A stretch of DNA of 64,000 nt from Gleimia sp. 6138-11-ORH1 (GTDB lineage Bacteria > Actinomycetota > Actinomycetes > Actinomycetales > Actinomycetaceae), in assembly GCF_024814355.1 (NCBI RefSeq), contig NZ_JANUXV010000001.1, positions 744,001-808,000 of the forward strand, given 5' to 3'. Shown in pieces: positions 36,201 through 44,697 of the stretch. The position numbers were made by a program, and so were the translations under genes. The first letter of the stretch is position 1. The number at the start of each line of letters is the position of its first letter. The notes beneath the pieces were generated by a model, which saw nothing but the letters and a program-made list of their open reading frames with translations, searched no databases and was not told where the DNA came from.

Positions 36201-36787
36201 TGATCCATGAACTCGACAAAGAGATTTTCTTTCCCAAAAATATCCTGCAAACGCCCCGTTGCCGCAACCGCTTCATCCCACTGGCCTAAACGCAAACGAG
36301 TCTGCACCTCTGATGAGGGACAGCCGGTGAACGCAATCAACCCTTTAGAGTACTGCTCTAAAAGCTCCATATCTATCCGCGGCCACTTCCCCCACTGCCC
36401 TTCTAAAGAAGCCATCGACCCTAACCGAAATAGGTTATGCATTCCCTCGGTAGTTTCCGCGATTAAAGTTAAGTGAGTGTAGGCACCGCGCGCAGAAACA
36501 TCATCTGTAGACTGCCATTCTTCACCCCAGCGCACGCGAGTGCGATCAAAACGAGAAGTCCCCGGGGTCACGTATGCTTCTAACCCAATAATTGGTTTCA
36601 CGCCCTGCTGGCGCGCTTTAGAATAAAACTCGTAGGCTCCGAATAAGTACCCGTGGTCAGTAATCGCAATTGCCGGTTGCCCTAAACGAGCTGCTTCTTT
36701 CACCATCGGACCGATTTTTGATGCCCCATCGAGCATCGAATATTCCGTGTGATTATGTAAGTGAACGAAAGAGTCAGAAACAGCCAT
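33245..36787 (-). CDS. dnaE: DNA polymerase III alpha subunit
   Basis: DnaE1 is the replicative polymerase. The 1180-residue protein has an N-terminal PHP domain (HLHNHTEYSMLDGA at about 10-23), a C-family polymerase core with catalytic aspartates in PDFDVDFDERRRGEV near 415, the GRGSGAGSMVAYA block before it, and a C-terminal OB domain (VKVAGLITNVQIKTTRKGE). Conserved PHP histidines suggest a possible proofreading site as in other actinobacterial DnaE1. It follows rluD, 41 bp upstream, and has a standard ATG start. Confidence 0.97.
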   Translation of the reverse strand: MAVSDSFVHLHNHTEYSMLDGASKIGPMVKEAARLGQPAIAITDHGYLFGAYEFYSKARQQGVKPIIGLEAYVTPGTSRFDRTRVRWGEEWQSTDDVSARGAYTHLTLIAETTEGMHNLFRLGSMASLEGQWGKWPRIDMELLEQYSKGLIAFTGCPSSEVQTRLRLGQWDEAVAATGRLQDIFGKENLFVEFMDHGIEIENRVRTDLIRLSDHLQIPTVVTNDAHYVTAEDAGVQDALLCINSGVTLDTPDRFKFDGTGYYIRSSESMRRDWQDLPQACDNTLLIAERCNVEFTEGVSYMPRFPVPEGEDETSWFIKEVERGLHLRFPQGIPDAVRKQADYEVGIINQMKFPGYFLVVSDFIRWAKEQGIRVGPGRGSGAGSMVAYAMQITDLNPLDHGLLFERFLNPERVSMPDFDVDFDERRRGEVIEYVTKKYGDDRVAQVVTYGKIKTKQALKDSCRVMGRPFSLGEQLTKALPPTVMGKDISIAGIFNKEDKRYEEAAEFRRFYEENPDTHPVVKMAKGLEDITRQWGVHACAVIMSSVPLQQVIPLMQRPQDGAIITQFDYPTCESLGLLKMDFLGLRNLTVISDALDNIERNGKVRPDIDHVELTDRKTFELLGTGETLGIFQLDSAGMQKLLKRMAPDNFEDISAVGALYRPGPMGADSHNKYADRKNGRAEIEPIHAELEEPLRDILGTTYGLIVYQEQVMAIAQKVAGYSLGQADLLRRAMGKKKKEILDKEYVPFRAGMIERGYSEDCVKTLWDILVPFSNYAFNKSHSAAYGLVSYMTAWLKANYPVEYMAALLTSQKDNKDKLGLYLAECRRMGITVLPPDVNVSDANFTAVGDDIRFGLAAIRNVGVNVVEGIMAARKEKGNYESFASFLDKVPAQVCNKRTIESLIKSGAFDSVESCRRALVAVHEEAVEAAVKLKRNEAAGQFDLFGAMFDSAEVQMMTVDVPKMPDWPKSEKLAHERDMLGLYVSDHPLSGIQKALERYQDEQIAQIKTAEAETQRDRQMVKVAGLITNVQIKTTRKGELWAIATLEDLSSSIEILFFPRNYASISHALATDLVVQVEARVQNRDDEISLTGQSMTILDLGEDGTVPFVLELPWHKCTEETMEALAQILTQHPGDSPAYLRVTRPGMNTTVLDLGTKHAVAISTALHADVKALLGPAALHRA

Positions 36788-36828
36788 AGAATTAGTTTAC
36801 CCGTTTTTAGAAAGGGTGCTAACTAGGG

Positions 36829-37746
36829 TTACTGCCATTGGCGAAATTTAGTTAAGACACGCAGTAAATCATCGGTATAGGGAGCTTTCACCACGGTGTG
36901 TTCATTGGTCCGCGGGTGGGTGAACTGTAGTTCTACTGCATGTAACCACTGCCGTTTTAGCTCTAACTGGTCAGCCTGTTTCGGGTCTGCTCCGTAGAAT
37001 GTGTCACCGATACACGGGTGTCCAATGGTAGAAAAATGCACCCGGATTTGGTGGGTGCGTCCAGTTTCTAAAGTAACTTCCACCAAAGCCGCCCCGGGTA
37101 GAACTTCCAAAGTCTGATAGTGGGTAATTGCCGGACGCCCTCCGGCCACTACCGCCATTCGCCATTCTTTTGAAGGGTGTCGGGCAATCGGTGCATCAAT
37201 AGTGCCCTTTGCAGGATCGGGGTGTCCAGAAACTAAAGCATGATATATTTTGTGAACTTTTCGTTCTTTAAAAGCGTGCTTTAGTTTTGTGTAAGCCAGT
37301 TCTGATTTTGCCACTGCCATTGCCCCGGAAGTGCCCACATCAAGGCGATGGACAATCCCTTTACGTTCCGGAGGGCCGGAAGTTGAAATACGAAAACCGG
37401 CTGCTTCTAGGTTTGCAAGCACAGTTGGACCATCCCAACCAGGCCCGCCGTGTGCTGCTACTCCAACGGGTTTATTTACAACTACTAAGTCTTCATCTTC
37501 ATAGATGATTTCCATGCCAACTACCGGCGCGGGGCTTAGTGTGGGCGGAGCTAAGTCAACCTCTATCATTTCCCCTAAATTTAGCCGGTGGCTTTTGGAA
37601 ACTGCGGTACCATTCACCCGGACTTTTTCATCTTCAAGTAGTTTACTTACGGCACTGCGTGATAGCCCAAGCATTCTTGAAAGTGCACTGTCGATCCGCT
37701 CGGTGGCTAAACCATCCGGGACGGGTAGATAACGAATCTCACCCAT
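36829..37746 (-). CDS. rluD: RluD-type 23S rRNA pseudouridine synthase
   Basis: RluD-family enzymes isomerise uridines in helix 69 or elsewhere in 23S rRNA. The 305-residue protein has an N-terminal S4 domain (RIDSALSRMLGLSRSAVSKLL) shortened to its core, and the catalytic motif GIVHRLDVGTSGAM with the essential Asp. ETGRTHQIRVHFSTIGHP closes the active site. The exact target may be RluD or RluC-like. It overlaps lspA by 8 bp, the usual lspA-rluD pair. Confidence 0.93.
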   Translation of the reverse strand: MGEIRYLPVPDGLATERIDSALSRMLGLSRSAVSKLLEDEKVRVNGTAVSKSHRLNLGEMIEVDLAPPTLSPAPVVGMEIIYEDEDLVVVNKPVGVAAHGGPGWDGPTVLANLEAAGFRISTSGPPERKGIVHRLDVGTSGAMAVAKSELAYTKLKHAFKERKVHKIYHALVSGHPDPAKGTIDAPIARHPSKEWRMAVVAGGRPAITHYQTLEVLPGAALVEVTLETGRTHQIRVHFSTIGHPCIGDTFYGADPKQADQLELKRQWLHAVELQFTHPRTNEHTVVKAPYTDDLLRVLTKFRQWQ

Positions 37747-38287
37747 CTATTTCTCCAGCTGCAGTGGTTTTAGTTTCTAAAGAAGCGGACTCTTTCTCTT
37801 CTGTTGCGGTGGCAGCGTGGTTGGTGAGGGTGAGTAAAACGATGAGGGCGCCCGCGCAAACTATCCAGATATCGGCAACGTTGCCAATGAAAAAGTCAGC
37901 ATAGTTAAGAAAGTCAATCACGTGGCCAGTACCAAATCCTGGTTCACGAATTAATCGGTCTATTAGGTTTCCACCGGCACCGCCAAGCAGCAGTCCTAAA
38001 GCTACTGCCCAGGGAAGTGATTGAACTTTGTACGCATAGTAGAATAAGAAAAGTATTACCAGGACTGCCAAGATAGTGATAATCCAGGTGGCATTAACTA
38101 AGGAAGAGAAAGCGGCTCCTGGGTTGTAGTGGAGCTGTAAAGTGATGATATCTCCGATAAGTGGTTTTTTAGTTCCGGTGGAGAGATTTTTTATTGCCCA
38201 TTCTTTAGTTAAATAGTCGCTTACTATCCCTAAAATTCCGACGAAAAGAAATACTAGATAGGGCGTTTTAGAACGGCTTTGTACCAT
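37739..38287 (-). CDS. lspA: Lipoprotein signal peptidase II
   Basis: LspA cleaves signal peptides from diacylglyceryl-modified prolipoproteins in the membrane. The 182-residue protein has four helices and the catalytic aspartates in GGAGGNLIDRL and in FLNYADFFIGNVADIWI. An extra C-terminal tail of about 30 residues rich in Ala, Glu and Thr follows the last helix. It overlaps rluD and lies downstream of the divIVA terminator. Confidence 0.94.
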   Translation of the reverse strand: MVQSRSKTPYLVFLFVGILGIVSDYLTKEWAIKNLSTGTKKPLIGDIITLQLHYNPGAAFSSLVNATWIITILAVLVILFLFYYAYKVQSLPWAVALGLLLGGAGGNLIDRLIREPGFGTGHVIDFLNYADFFIGNVADIWIVCAGALIVLLTLTNHAATATEEKESASLETKTTAAGEIDG

Positions 38288-38321
38288 TTATTTTTCCCTT
38301 TTTACTTTACCTATGCGAATT

Positions 38322-38358
38322 GAAAAGCGGCGATTCCTTTTAGGTTTCGCCGCTTTTC
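38322..38358 (-). terminator. Terminator after divIVA
   Basis: The arms GAAAAGCGGCGA (38322-38333) and TCGCCGCTTTTC (38347-38358) form a perfect 12-bp stem containing its own A/T tracts. It lies between the divIVA stop and lspA, ending the division-gene transcript. Confidence 0.82.
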
Positions 38359-38394
38359 TATAAAGTTCTGCGTCTAGCTGAGCAGTTCAGAGGC

Positions 38395-38985
38395 TTACAG
38401 TTCTCCCAGTAGGTGCTGGAGGTGTTCGCGCATCCGGTTACGGTAGTCAGCTTCGAAGCTCTTAAGTTCGTTGATCTTACCTTCAAGCAAGTTACGATCG
38501 GATTCAAGCTGGGAGAGAATATCATTACGCTTATCTTCTGCTTCTCGCACAATGATGTCGGACTGTGCGTGTGCCTGAGCGATAATCTTTTCGCTCTGTT
38601 CGCGTCCTTCACGTACATAGTCGTCGTGTACGCGCTGTGCAAGTGCCAACATAGAAGAAGCATCTTCATGTACCTGCACTGCAGGAGCTGCGGATACTTC
38701 TTCCGCAACTGGCGCTACTTCTTCTACTACTGGAGCGGCTGGAGCCACTTCTTCTGCTACTGGAGCGGCAACTACTTCAACTGGTGCGCCTGCTTCAAGT
38801 TCTTTGATGCGCAGTCGAGCTGCTTCAAGTTCTTCTTTTAGTTCAGTATTTTCGAGCTGTAAGACGTAGATAGTTTCTGTAATTTCATCAAGGAACTCGT
38901 CTACTTGACTCTGTTCGTAGCCATCGCGAAACCTCACAGTGTCGAAAGTCTTCTTGATAATTTCGTCCGTGGTCAGCAGTGCCAT
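38395..38985 (-). CDS. divIVA: DivIVA/Wag31 polar growth protein
   Basis: DivIVA (Wag31) marks negatively curved membrane and directs polar or septal cell-wall growth in actinobacteria. The 196-residue protein has the DivIVA N-domain (KTFDTVRFRDGYEQSQVDEFLDEI, here shortened) and a coiled coil interrupted by a Val/Ala/Pro/Glu linker (about residues 65-105, VAPVAEEVAPAAPVVEEV). The second coiled coil ends LQHLLGEL. Length is short compared with mycobacterial Wag31. It is the last gene of the sepF-yggT-divIVA set, with 137 bp before it that contain a palindrome. Confidence 0.95.
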   Translation of the reverse strand: MALLTTDEIIKKTFDTVRFRDGYEQSQVDEFLDEITETIYVLQLENTELKEELEAARLRIKELEAGAPVEVVAAPVAEEVAPAAPVVEEVAPVAEEVSAAPAVQVHEDASSMLALAQRVHDDYVREGREQSEKIIAQAHAQSDIIVREAEDKRNDILSQLESDRNLLEGKINELKSFEADYRNRMREHLQHLLGEL

Positions 38986-39063
38986 TTTCTCACCTCATGA
39001 ATCATTATTTTATTTATTCGGCTAGTAAGTCGATTTCTAAAATCTGAAACTGCCGACCTTTTC

Positions 39064-39081
39064 TGTAGTCTGATGACTACA
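39064..39081. promoter_or_regulatory. Palindrome upstream of divIVA
   Basis: TGTAGTC (39064-39070) and GACTACA (39075-39081) are perfect inverted arms 4 bases apart, about 80 bp before the divIVA start. It could be an operator or a small RNA hairpin; no T run follows on either strand. Confidence 0.3.
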
Positions 39082-39122
39082 CCAAAATAGATACTTACAG
39101 AGTACCTGTATTTACTTCACTT

Positions 39123-39428
39123 TTACATACTTATCAGAAAAATGGCAATTTTTCTCACGATTATTACCAGTATGAAAAGCACAATAAACCCCATATCAAT
39201 AGAAATTTCCCCAAAGCGTAAGGGTGGCAAAAACTTGCGTAAATATTCTAATGGAGGATTGGATAGTTTATAGACCAGATTAGCTAAAACCGCGATTACT
39301 GCGGGAATTTCTAACTGTGGGGCAAGGATACTTAACCAGTCCAGGATCATTCTTGCGATCAGAATAAAAACGGCTAGCTGCGCTAAGATGAGTATCCCGT
39401 GTCCTAAGAAATTTATTGCAGATGTCAT
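39123..39428 (-). CDS. YggT family membrane protein
   Basis: The 101-residue protein has two hydrophobic helices (ILILAQLAVFILIARMIL and IVLFILVIIVRKIAIFLI) around an amphipathic middle with SNPPLEYLRKFLPP, the YggT signature. It is a usual neighbour of sepF and divIVA in Gram-positive bacteria and probably assists membrane or division-site organisation. It lies 17 bp downstream of sepF. Confidence 0.9.
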   Translation of the reverse strand: MTSAINFLGHGILILAQLAVFILIARMILDWLSILAPQLEIPAVIAVLANLVYKLSNPPLEYLRKFLPPLRFGEISIDMGFIVLFILVIIVRKIAIFLISM

Positions 39429-39445
39429 AGACTTAGTTCCTTCGC

Positions 39446-39907
39446 TTAGAAGAAACTTGGCCGTTGGTTAGTTGCTGGTTTTCCCTGTACTTTTACTGAA
39501 GCTGGGGAAAGTAAAAGTACCTTTGGGGTGATGATTTCGATCTGTCCGCGTAATCCGTGGACCAGACCGCAGCAAAAATCTAAGGTGCGACCTGCGTCTA
39601 CTGTGTCAGTTAGGTTGACGATCACCGGGTACCCATCTCTGAAGGCTTCTCCGATTAATTCGGCCTCTCCGTAGCTTTCAGGACGAATAGTGACAATCCG
39701 TGAAATGTCTACGTTATTTTCTTCTACCTGTCGGCGAGAAAAAGAAGATGCGAAAGCAGATGGTTGCGCGTAGGTTTCTTCTTCTTCATAGATTTCTTCA
39801 TCAGCGTAATCGTAGTTATCCTCTTCAGGATGTTCCACGCCAATCCAGCCGATCTTTTCTTTCATCCGGTCAAAGCTGCCCAAGGTCTTCCCCTTAATCT
39901 CTTTCAT
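39446..39907 (-). CDS. sepF: Cell division protein SepF
   Basis: SepF tethers FtsZ to the membrane and is essential in actinobacteria lacking FtsA. The 153-residue protein has an N-terminal amphipathic start, an acidic linker (about 25-45, DYADEEIYEEEETY) and the C-terminal SepF/DUF552 domain with IVTIRPESYGEAELIG and VIVNLTDTVDAGRTLDFCCG, split here by DGYP. No ftsA is seen in the window. It is in the ftsZ-pgeF-sepF-yggT-divIVA order. Confidence 0.95.
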   Translation of the reverse strand: MKEIKGKTLGSFDRMKEKIGWIGVEHPEEDNYDYADEEIYEEEETYAQPSAFASSFSRRQVEENNVDISRIVTIRPESYGEAELIGEAFRDGYPVIVNLTDTVDAGRTLDFCCGLVHGLRGQIEIITPKVLLLSPASVKVQGKPATNQRPSFF

Positions 39908-40006
39908 TTACTGAACTAACTTAAAAGTAGTTTATTTGTGATAATTTTCCTGGTTGTCACTTCGGCGTGTCAATAATATATGTTTTGTTTCTGCTGCGGT
40001 GTTTGT

Positions 40007-40768
40007 TTATGGTGTGGTTTCTGGCGTGGGGAAATAGGCCCAACCGATTTGTCTGCCGCAGGCGGGTTCTTTACGATACGAGTTCAAGTCTTCACTTTCA
40101 AAAGTGCAGGCCTGATCGTGATAGATGTTTTCAATTCCCATTTCTTTGAGCTGTTCAACAACTATTGCTCTTAGTCGGATTGATTTCGTTCCCCAACTGG
40201 TGCGTGCTCCCCCATTTGGGAATTGGTCTACATACTTTTGGTAGATTTCTTCACCGACTTCATAGCAGTTTTCGCAGATACAGGGGCCTACTGCACTGTA
40301 GAGATTTTTTGGGTTGCTTCCGGCGGCGACTAGTTTAGTTATTGTGTGAGCGAGGATTTCTTTTTCGATCCCGGCTCTGCCAGCGTGTACGGCGGCAACT
40401 AATTTTAAAGTGGGGTCGATAATGATTACCGGCACGCAGTCAGCTATTTGCACGGCAGCTACAGTACCTGCAGGGACGATTACGGCATCTGCTTTAACGG
40501 TATTTTCGTTACTTTCCAGATTTTCACTCAGTTCCGTTGCTTTAATGGTGGCCACTTCCGCTGAGTGAGTCTGTTCCATCCAGATTATTGGGGCTTTGAG
40601 TTTTACTGCGAGTTTTTTGCGAAATTCGGTTACTCTGGCAGCTTCATCCGGGGTATTTAACCCATAGTTTGGGTAGATTTGCGAGGCCGTTTTGTTAGAT
40701 GCACTGACGGTGGGGGCGCATCTAGTAAATCCTACTAGGGCGCCACCCACCGTCAGAATATTATCCAT
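40007..40768 (-). CDS. pgeF: Peptidoglycan editing factor / laccase-domain protein PgeF
   Basis: PgeF (YfiH, DUF152) is reported to remove misincorporated residues from UDP-MurNAc precursors; relatives also act as purine nucleoside phosphorylases or laccase-like enzymes. The 253-residue protein has the metal-ligand blocks MEQTHSAEV, CVPVIIIDP, AAVHAGRAG and a C-terminal EPACGRQIGWAY. It sits between ftsZ (12 bp upstream) and sepF, the standard place. Confidence 0.9.
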   Translation of the reverse strand: MDNILTVGGALVGFTRCAPTVSASNKTASQIYPNYGLNTPDEAARVTEFRKKLAVKLKAPIIWMEQTHSAEVATIKATELSENLESNENTVKADAVIVPAGTVAAVQIADCVPVIIIDPTLKLVAAVHAGRAGIEKEILAHTITKLVAAGSNPKNLYSAVGPCICENCYEVGEEIYQKYVDQFPNGGARTSWGTKSIRLRAIVVEQLKEMGIENIYHDQACTFESEDLNSYRKEPACGRQIGWAYFPTPETTP

Positions 40769-40780
40769 CGTGAGGTTAGC

Positions 40781-42019
40781 TCAGCGGAGGAAGTCTGGTA
40801 GATCCAGATCGTCTGCGCTCAGATCAGTGTCGAATACGCGCGGAACTGCAAACTCAGTTGCTGCCGGAGGATTAGTTTCCTGCGGTTCAGCAGTTGGGAA
40901 AGCAGTTACTGGACGCACTGGAGGTTGCACTTGGGCGCGGTGTGATGGTTCGCGAGTAGCCGGACGGGCTGGAACTTCAGGTTCTACAGCTGGAGCACTG
41001 GGCTGTGCTGGTGCAGTCTGTGCGGGACTGGAGGTGAAAATGGAGTTGTGTAGTTCCAGTTCTTCTGCCTTGCTGTTATCTTCGTCAAATCCAGCGGCGA
41101 TAACGGTGATCATTACGTCATCACCCAAAGAATCGTCTGTTACGGTACCGAAGATAATGTTTGCGCCTGGTTTTACGCTTTCCTTAATTAGGTTAGCAGC
41201 GCCGTTGAGTTCTTGAATGCCCAGGTCTGAGCCGGCGCGGAGGAACCAAAGTACTCCGTGAGCTCCGGTGATTGATGCTTCCAGCAGTGGTGAAGAGATA
41301 GCTTGTTCGGCGGCGCGTAGGGTGCGGTCTTCCCCCGAGGCTTGCCCGATTCCCATGAGGGCGCTACCGGCGTCTTTCATAACTGAGCGTACGTCAGCAA
41401 AGTCAACGTTCACTTCACCGGTGGTGGTAATCATGTCGGTGATACCTTGGACACCGTTGCGGAGGACTTCGTCAGCCATGCCGTATGCCTGGTTGTAGGT
41501 GACGTTATCGTCAGAGATCTGCAGCAAACGATCGTTGGGGATAACGATGAGGGTGTCTACCTCTTTGCGGAGGTTTTCAATCCCTACATCTGCAACAGTG
41601 GCGCGACGATCACCTTCGAAATGGAATGGGCGGGTTACTACACCTACGGTAAGTGCTCCCAGTTCACGAGCGATCCGAGCTACTACTGGGGCTGCGCCGG
41701 TACCGGTGCCACCGCCTTCACCGGCGGTTACGAATACCATATCTGCGCCTTTGAGGACGTCGCGAATGGATTCTTCATTGGCTTCGGCTGCGCTTTCACC
41801 TACATGTGGGTCGGCGCCTGCACCGAGTCCGCGGGTGATTTCTACACCCAGGTCAATCTTCACATCAGCTTCAGAACGCATAAGTGCCTGCGAGTCTGTG
41901 TTCATGGCGATAAACTCTACGCCTGATAGTCCGGCACGAATCATTCGGTTTACGGCGTTGCCGCCGCCGCCGCCGACACCGACAACTTTAATAACCGCTA
42001 GGTAGTTGGTTGCGTTCAC
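40781..42019 (-). CDS. ftsZ: Cell division GTPase FtsZ
   Basis: FtsZ polymerises into the division ring. The protein has the GTP-binding [13 protein letters not shown] and tubulin signature [13 protein letters not shown], the T7 loop [11 protein letters not shown], a variable Pro/Ala-rich linker after residue 315 and the C-terminal peptide [10 protein letters not shown] that binds SepF. I place the start at GTG 42019, preceded by GGGGGAA, giving 412 residues; the in-frame ATG at 42061 adds 14 residues not seen in FtsZ and has no ribosome site. A 124-bp gap after ftsQ with an AT-rich tract suggests an own promoter. Confidence 0.97.
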   Translation of the reverse strand: MNATNYLAVIKVVGVGGGGGNAVNRMIRAGLSGVEFIAMNTDSQALMRSEADVKIDLGVEITRGLGAGADPHVGESAAEANEESIRDVLKGADMVFVTAGEGGGTGTGAAPVVARIARELGALTVGVVTRPFHFEGDRRATVADVGIENLRKEVDTLIVIPNDRLLQISDDNVTYNQAYGMADEVLRNGVQGITDMITTTGEVNVDFADVRSVMKDAGSALMGIGQASGEDRTLRAAEQAISSPLLEASITGAHGVLWFLRAGSDLGIQELNGAANLIKESVKPGANIIFGTVTDDSLGDDVMITVIAAGFDEDNSKAEELELHNSIFTSSPAQTAPAQPSAPAVEPEVPARPATREPSHRAQVQPPVRPVTAFPTAEPQETNPPAATEFAVPRVFDTDLSADDLDLPDFLR

Positions 42020-42185
42020 TGCTGTTCCCCCACATATTACAGCCAATACATTCAACCTCAACTTGAAGGTACTGGTTTTTTTCGTTTATTTCAAAGTGAA
42101 ATTAGGCTACCAACAGACCCTAATCAACTATTTATCTAGGCGTGTCTAAAGTAGCGGTGAATTTCTCTCTTATGCTTGTAGATTT

Positions 42186-43283
42186 CTAAGCAGTTACCGG
42201 CTTAGCCGGAACCGAAACATCATAGACTTTTGCCGGTACTTGACTGACTAAAACTTTCAGCACTTTCAGTTTCAGCTCGCCCTCAGAAGTATCGCCCCAT
42301 TTGACTACAGCTCCTGACTTAAAGACAAACTCAACCAGGTTACCATCTGAACGGAAAGTCACAACTTCCGCTAAAATCTCAGCATCTAACTGCTTTTTCA
42401 CCTGCTCTAGAATTTCGATTGCTTTAACCTGCCCCGCCGGTTCAACTGAGGACAGTTCAGCTACGAAAGTTCCATTAGGAACAGTAGCTTCAGTCGAAAG
42501 TTTTACACCTTCCGCATCGAATACATCCCAGCTACCGCCAGTAGATACTGCAAAGGTGGGCACTCTTAACTGCAGCTCAACTCCCACTCCATTTGGCCAT
42601 TGCCTAGAGACAACAGCTTTTTTCACCAGGGGAATAGTCTCCACACTAACTGCTAACTCCCCTAACTTTAACCTTGGCAAAGGAGTCCCCACCCAGGGAT
42701 TTAAGGTTTCTTGTACCTGAGCTGCAGAGACTTTTTCATCTCCGCCTACAACCGTAATTAAATTGCGATCTAAGCTAAAGAAACTTGAAAAGAAAATCCC
42801 CCAAATAGTGGCTACCAGTGCAGCTAAACTCAGAAAAACCCCCAGCCCATACCAGCTGTAAGCCCGTAATTTAGCTTTCCGAATTTCACTTCTGCGAGCT
42901 TCTAAATCAAAACCCACCTTCGTTTTCGATGCAAACGCTTTAGCGGCCCGTTCCGCTGAAAAATAACCTCTTAATTTGGAAGCAACCCCCGGAGTTTTTT
43001 CGGAAGGTAAAAGCTTTTTCGGATCGACCTCAGGCAGTTGCGGAAGGGTAGCATCCCCCTTGCCCTGCTGGGTAGGAATCTGCGGAACCGCCCTGCCCGG
43101 CTTAGCCGGTCGCTTCTTTCGCCGTGACGGATTCTCGTCAGAAACTGGCTTCTTCCGACTAGAAACAACCCGGTCTTCGGCCGTAACTTGTAAGTCTTCA
43201 CCCTGCTTATCACTTCCAGCAGATGCTGCTGCGCTAGAAGTGCGTTTTGCCCCACGACTGTGAGGAACCTGTGGTCTTCTCAC
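42186..43283 (-). CDS. ftsQ: Cell division protein FtsQ
   Basis: FtsQ is a bitopic divisome scaffold protein. The 365-residue protein has a basic, disordered cytosolic N-terminus of about 140 residues, one membrane helix (about 143-167), a POTRA-like domain (VVGGDEKVSAAQVQETL) and the FtsQ domain (VSRQWPNGVGVELQLRVPTF, cut here). The N-tail is longer than usual. It lies 28 bp after murC and before ftsZ. Confidence 0.93.
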   Translation of the reverse strand: MRRPQVPHSRGAKRTSSAAASAGSDKQGEDLQVTAEDRVVSSRKKPVSDENPSRRKKRPAKPGRAVPQIPTQQGKGDATLPQLPEVDPKKLLPSEKTPGVASKLRGYFSAERAAKAFASKTKVGFDLEARRSEIRKAKLRAYSWYGLGVFLSLAALVATIWGIFFSSFFSLDRNLITVVGGDEKVSAAQVQETLNPWVGTPLPRLKLGELAVSVETIPLVKKAVVSRQWPNGVGVELQLRVPTFAVSTGGSWDVFDAEGVKLSTEATVPNGTFVAELSSVEPAGQVKAIEILEQVKKQLDAEILAEVVTFRSDGNLVEFVFKSGAVVKWGDTSEGELKLKVLKVLVSQVPAKVYDVSVPAKPVTA

Positions 43284-43311
43284 CCGATTTTCCTAATCCA
43301 CTACCTACAAA

Positions 43312-44685
43312 TTACTCAAATTGATTCTGCCATGCTTTTAGAATCAACTCACCTGCACCGGTGACGCTACCAGCCCCCATCGTAATGCAAATATCTCCCG
43401 CGTGCGTTAAATCAGCAGCCACTTTAGCGGCAGCTTCTAACGCCCCCACAAAACTAACTTTCTCAGTATGCTCAGCAATCAAATGCGAGGTAACTCCCCC
43501 CATAGGTTCTTCACGCGCCCCGTAAATATCTGCCAACACCACCGCATCTGCTAACTCTAAAGCAGACGCAAATTCAGCTTGAAAGTTCAAAGTCCGCGAA
43601 TACAAATGCGGTTGGAATAAGACAACTACTTTTCCGCTCCCGGCCACAATCCGCGCCTGCTTTAAAGCTGCCTGCACCTCTGAAGGATGGTGTGCATAAT
43701 CGTCGAATAAACGCCGCTGAGAAATCTCCCCCTTGAACTCAAACCTACGTCCCGTCCCACTAAACGCAGCTAAAGACTCTGCCACAGTTCCCACGTCCAA
43801 CCCCAGTTCCAGGCCCACAGCTAACGCTCCGGTTGCATTCAACACGTTATGGGCTCCAGTAACATTCAGCTCAACTGGAATCTGCTTAACACCGTATTCC
43901 ACAACAAACTTAGCTTTATTTTCAAAAAGCTCCAGCTGCGAAATCTTTAGATTTTCACCGCCCTCGACAATATTTTCTAAACCGTAAGCCCAGACGCGCC
44001 GCCCGGCAGCAACTGCCCGATTCCCCAACGCTTGGGCCCCGGGATCGTCAGCACACACCACCAACGCACCTTCTGCAGTTATCTTAGAAACAAACTTATC
44101 GAAAGCCGCTTCAAAAGCAGCTTCCGAACCATAGTGATCCAAATGATCTGGCTCCACATTAGTAACCAACGCAACTCTAGGAGCATAGTTTAAAAACGAA
44201 CCATCCGATTCATCAGCCTCAGCAATGAAAAACGGGCCAGCCCCTAAACGCGCACCGGTACCAAACTTACTAACTATGCCACCAACTGCAAAAGACGGAT
44301 CAGCACCCAAAGCAGAAAAAGCTGCCGCCAACATTCCCGAAGTTGTAGTTTTCCCGTGCGCTCCCGCCACCGCAATGAACTCCAGCCCACTGGCCGCTAA
44401 TGCCAAGGCCTCCGAACGGTGAATAACCGGCATCCCCATTTTTAATGCGTAAGCTAACTCTGGATTAGTTTCTTTAACAGCGGTTGAGATAACCACAGTT
44501 GCCTGCGGGGGAACCTGCTCAGCTTTATGCCCGGCAAAAACTGTAATCCCCAGATTACGTAACCGCGTTAAAGTAGCTGAGTCAGCTTGGTCAGAGCCAG
44601 AAACCTCATACCCACGTGCCTGAAGCAACTCAGCCACAACTGACATTCCGGCGCCGCCAATACCAATTAAATGGTAATCAATCAT
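43312..44685 (-). CDS. murC: UDP-N-acetylmuramate-L-alanine ligase
   Basis: MurC adds L-alanine to UDP-MurNAc in the cytosol. The protein has an N-terminal UDP-binding fold (YHLIGIGGAGMSVVAELL), the ATP loop GAHGKTTTSGM, and FDDYAHHPSEVQA near the C-domain start. ATG at 44685 follows AGGTGGGC at usable distance and gives 457 residues; a GTG four codons earlier directly abuts the murG stop and is possible. Confidence 0.97.
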   Translation of the reverse strand: MIDYHLIGIGGAGMSVVAELLQARGYEVSGSDQADSATLTRLRNLGITVFAGHKAEQVPPQATVVISTAVKETNPELAYALKMGMPVIHRSEALALAASGLEFIAVAGAHGKTTTSGMLAAAFSALGADPSFAVGGIVSKFGTGARLGAGPFFIAEADESDGSFLNYAPRVALVTNVEPDHLDHYGSEAAFEAAFDKFVSKITAEGALVVCADDPGAQALGNRAVAAGRRVWAYGLENIVEGGENLKISQLELFENKAKFVVEYGVKQIPVELNVTGAHNVLNATGALAVGLELGLDVGTVAESLAAFSGTGRRFEFKGEISQRRLFDDYAHHPSEVQAALKQARIVAGSGKVVVLFQPHLYSRTLNFQAEFASALELADAVVLADIYGAREEPMGGVTSHLIAEHTEKVSFVGALEAAAKVAADLTHAGDICITMGAGSVTGAGELILKAWQNQFE

Positions 44686-44697
44686 CCGTTTGCCCAC

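Noticed and set aside
40692-41216. 174-residue open frame on the plus strand
   Set aside because: Antisense to the pgeF start and the ftsZ C-terminal linker; composition is an artefact of the Pro/Ala-rich ftsZ tail.
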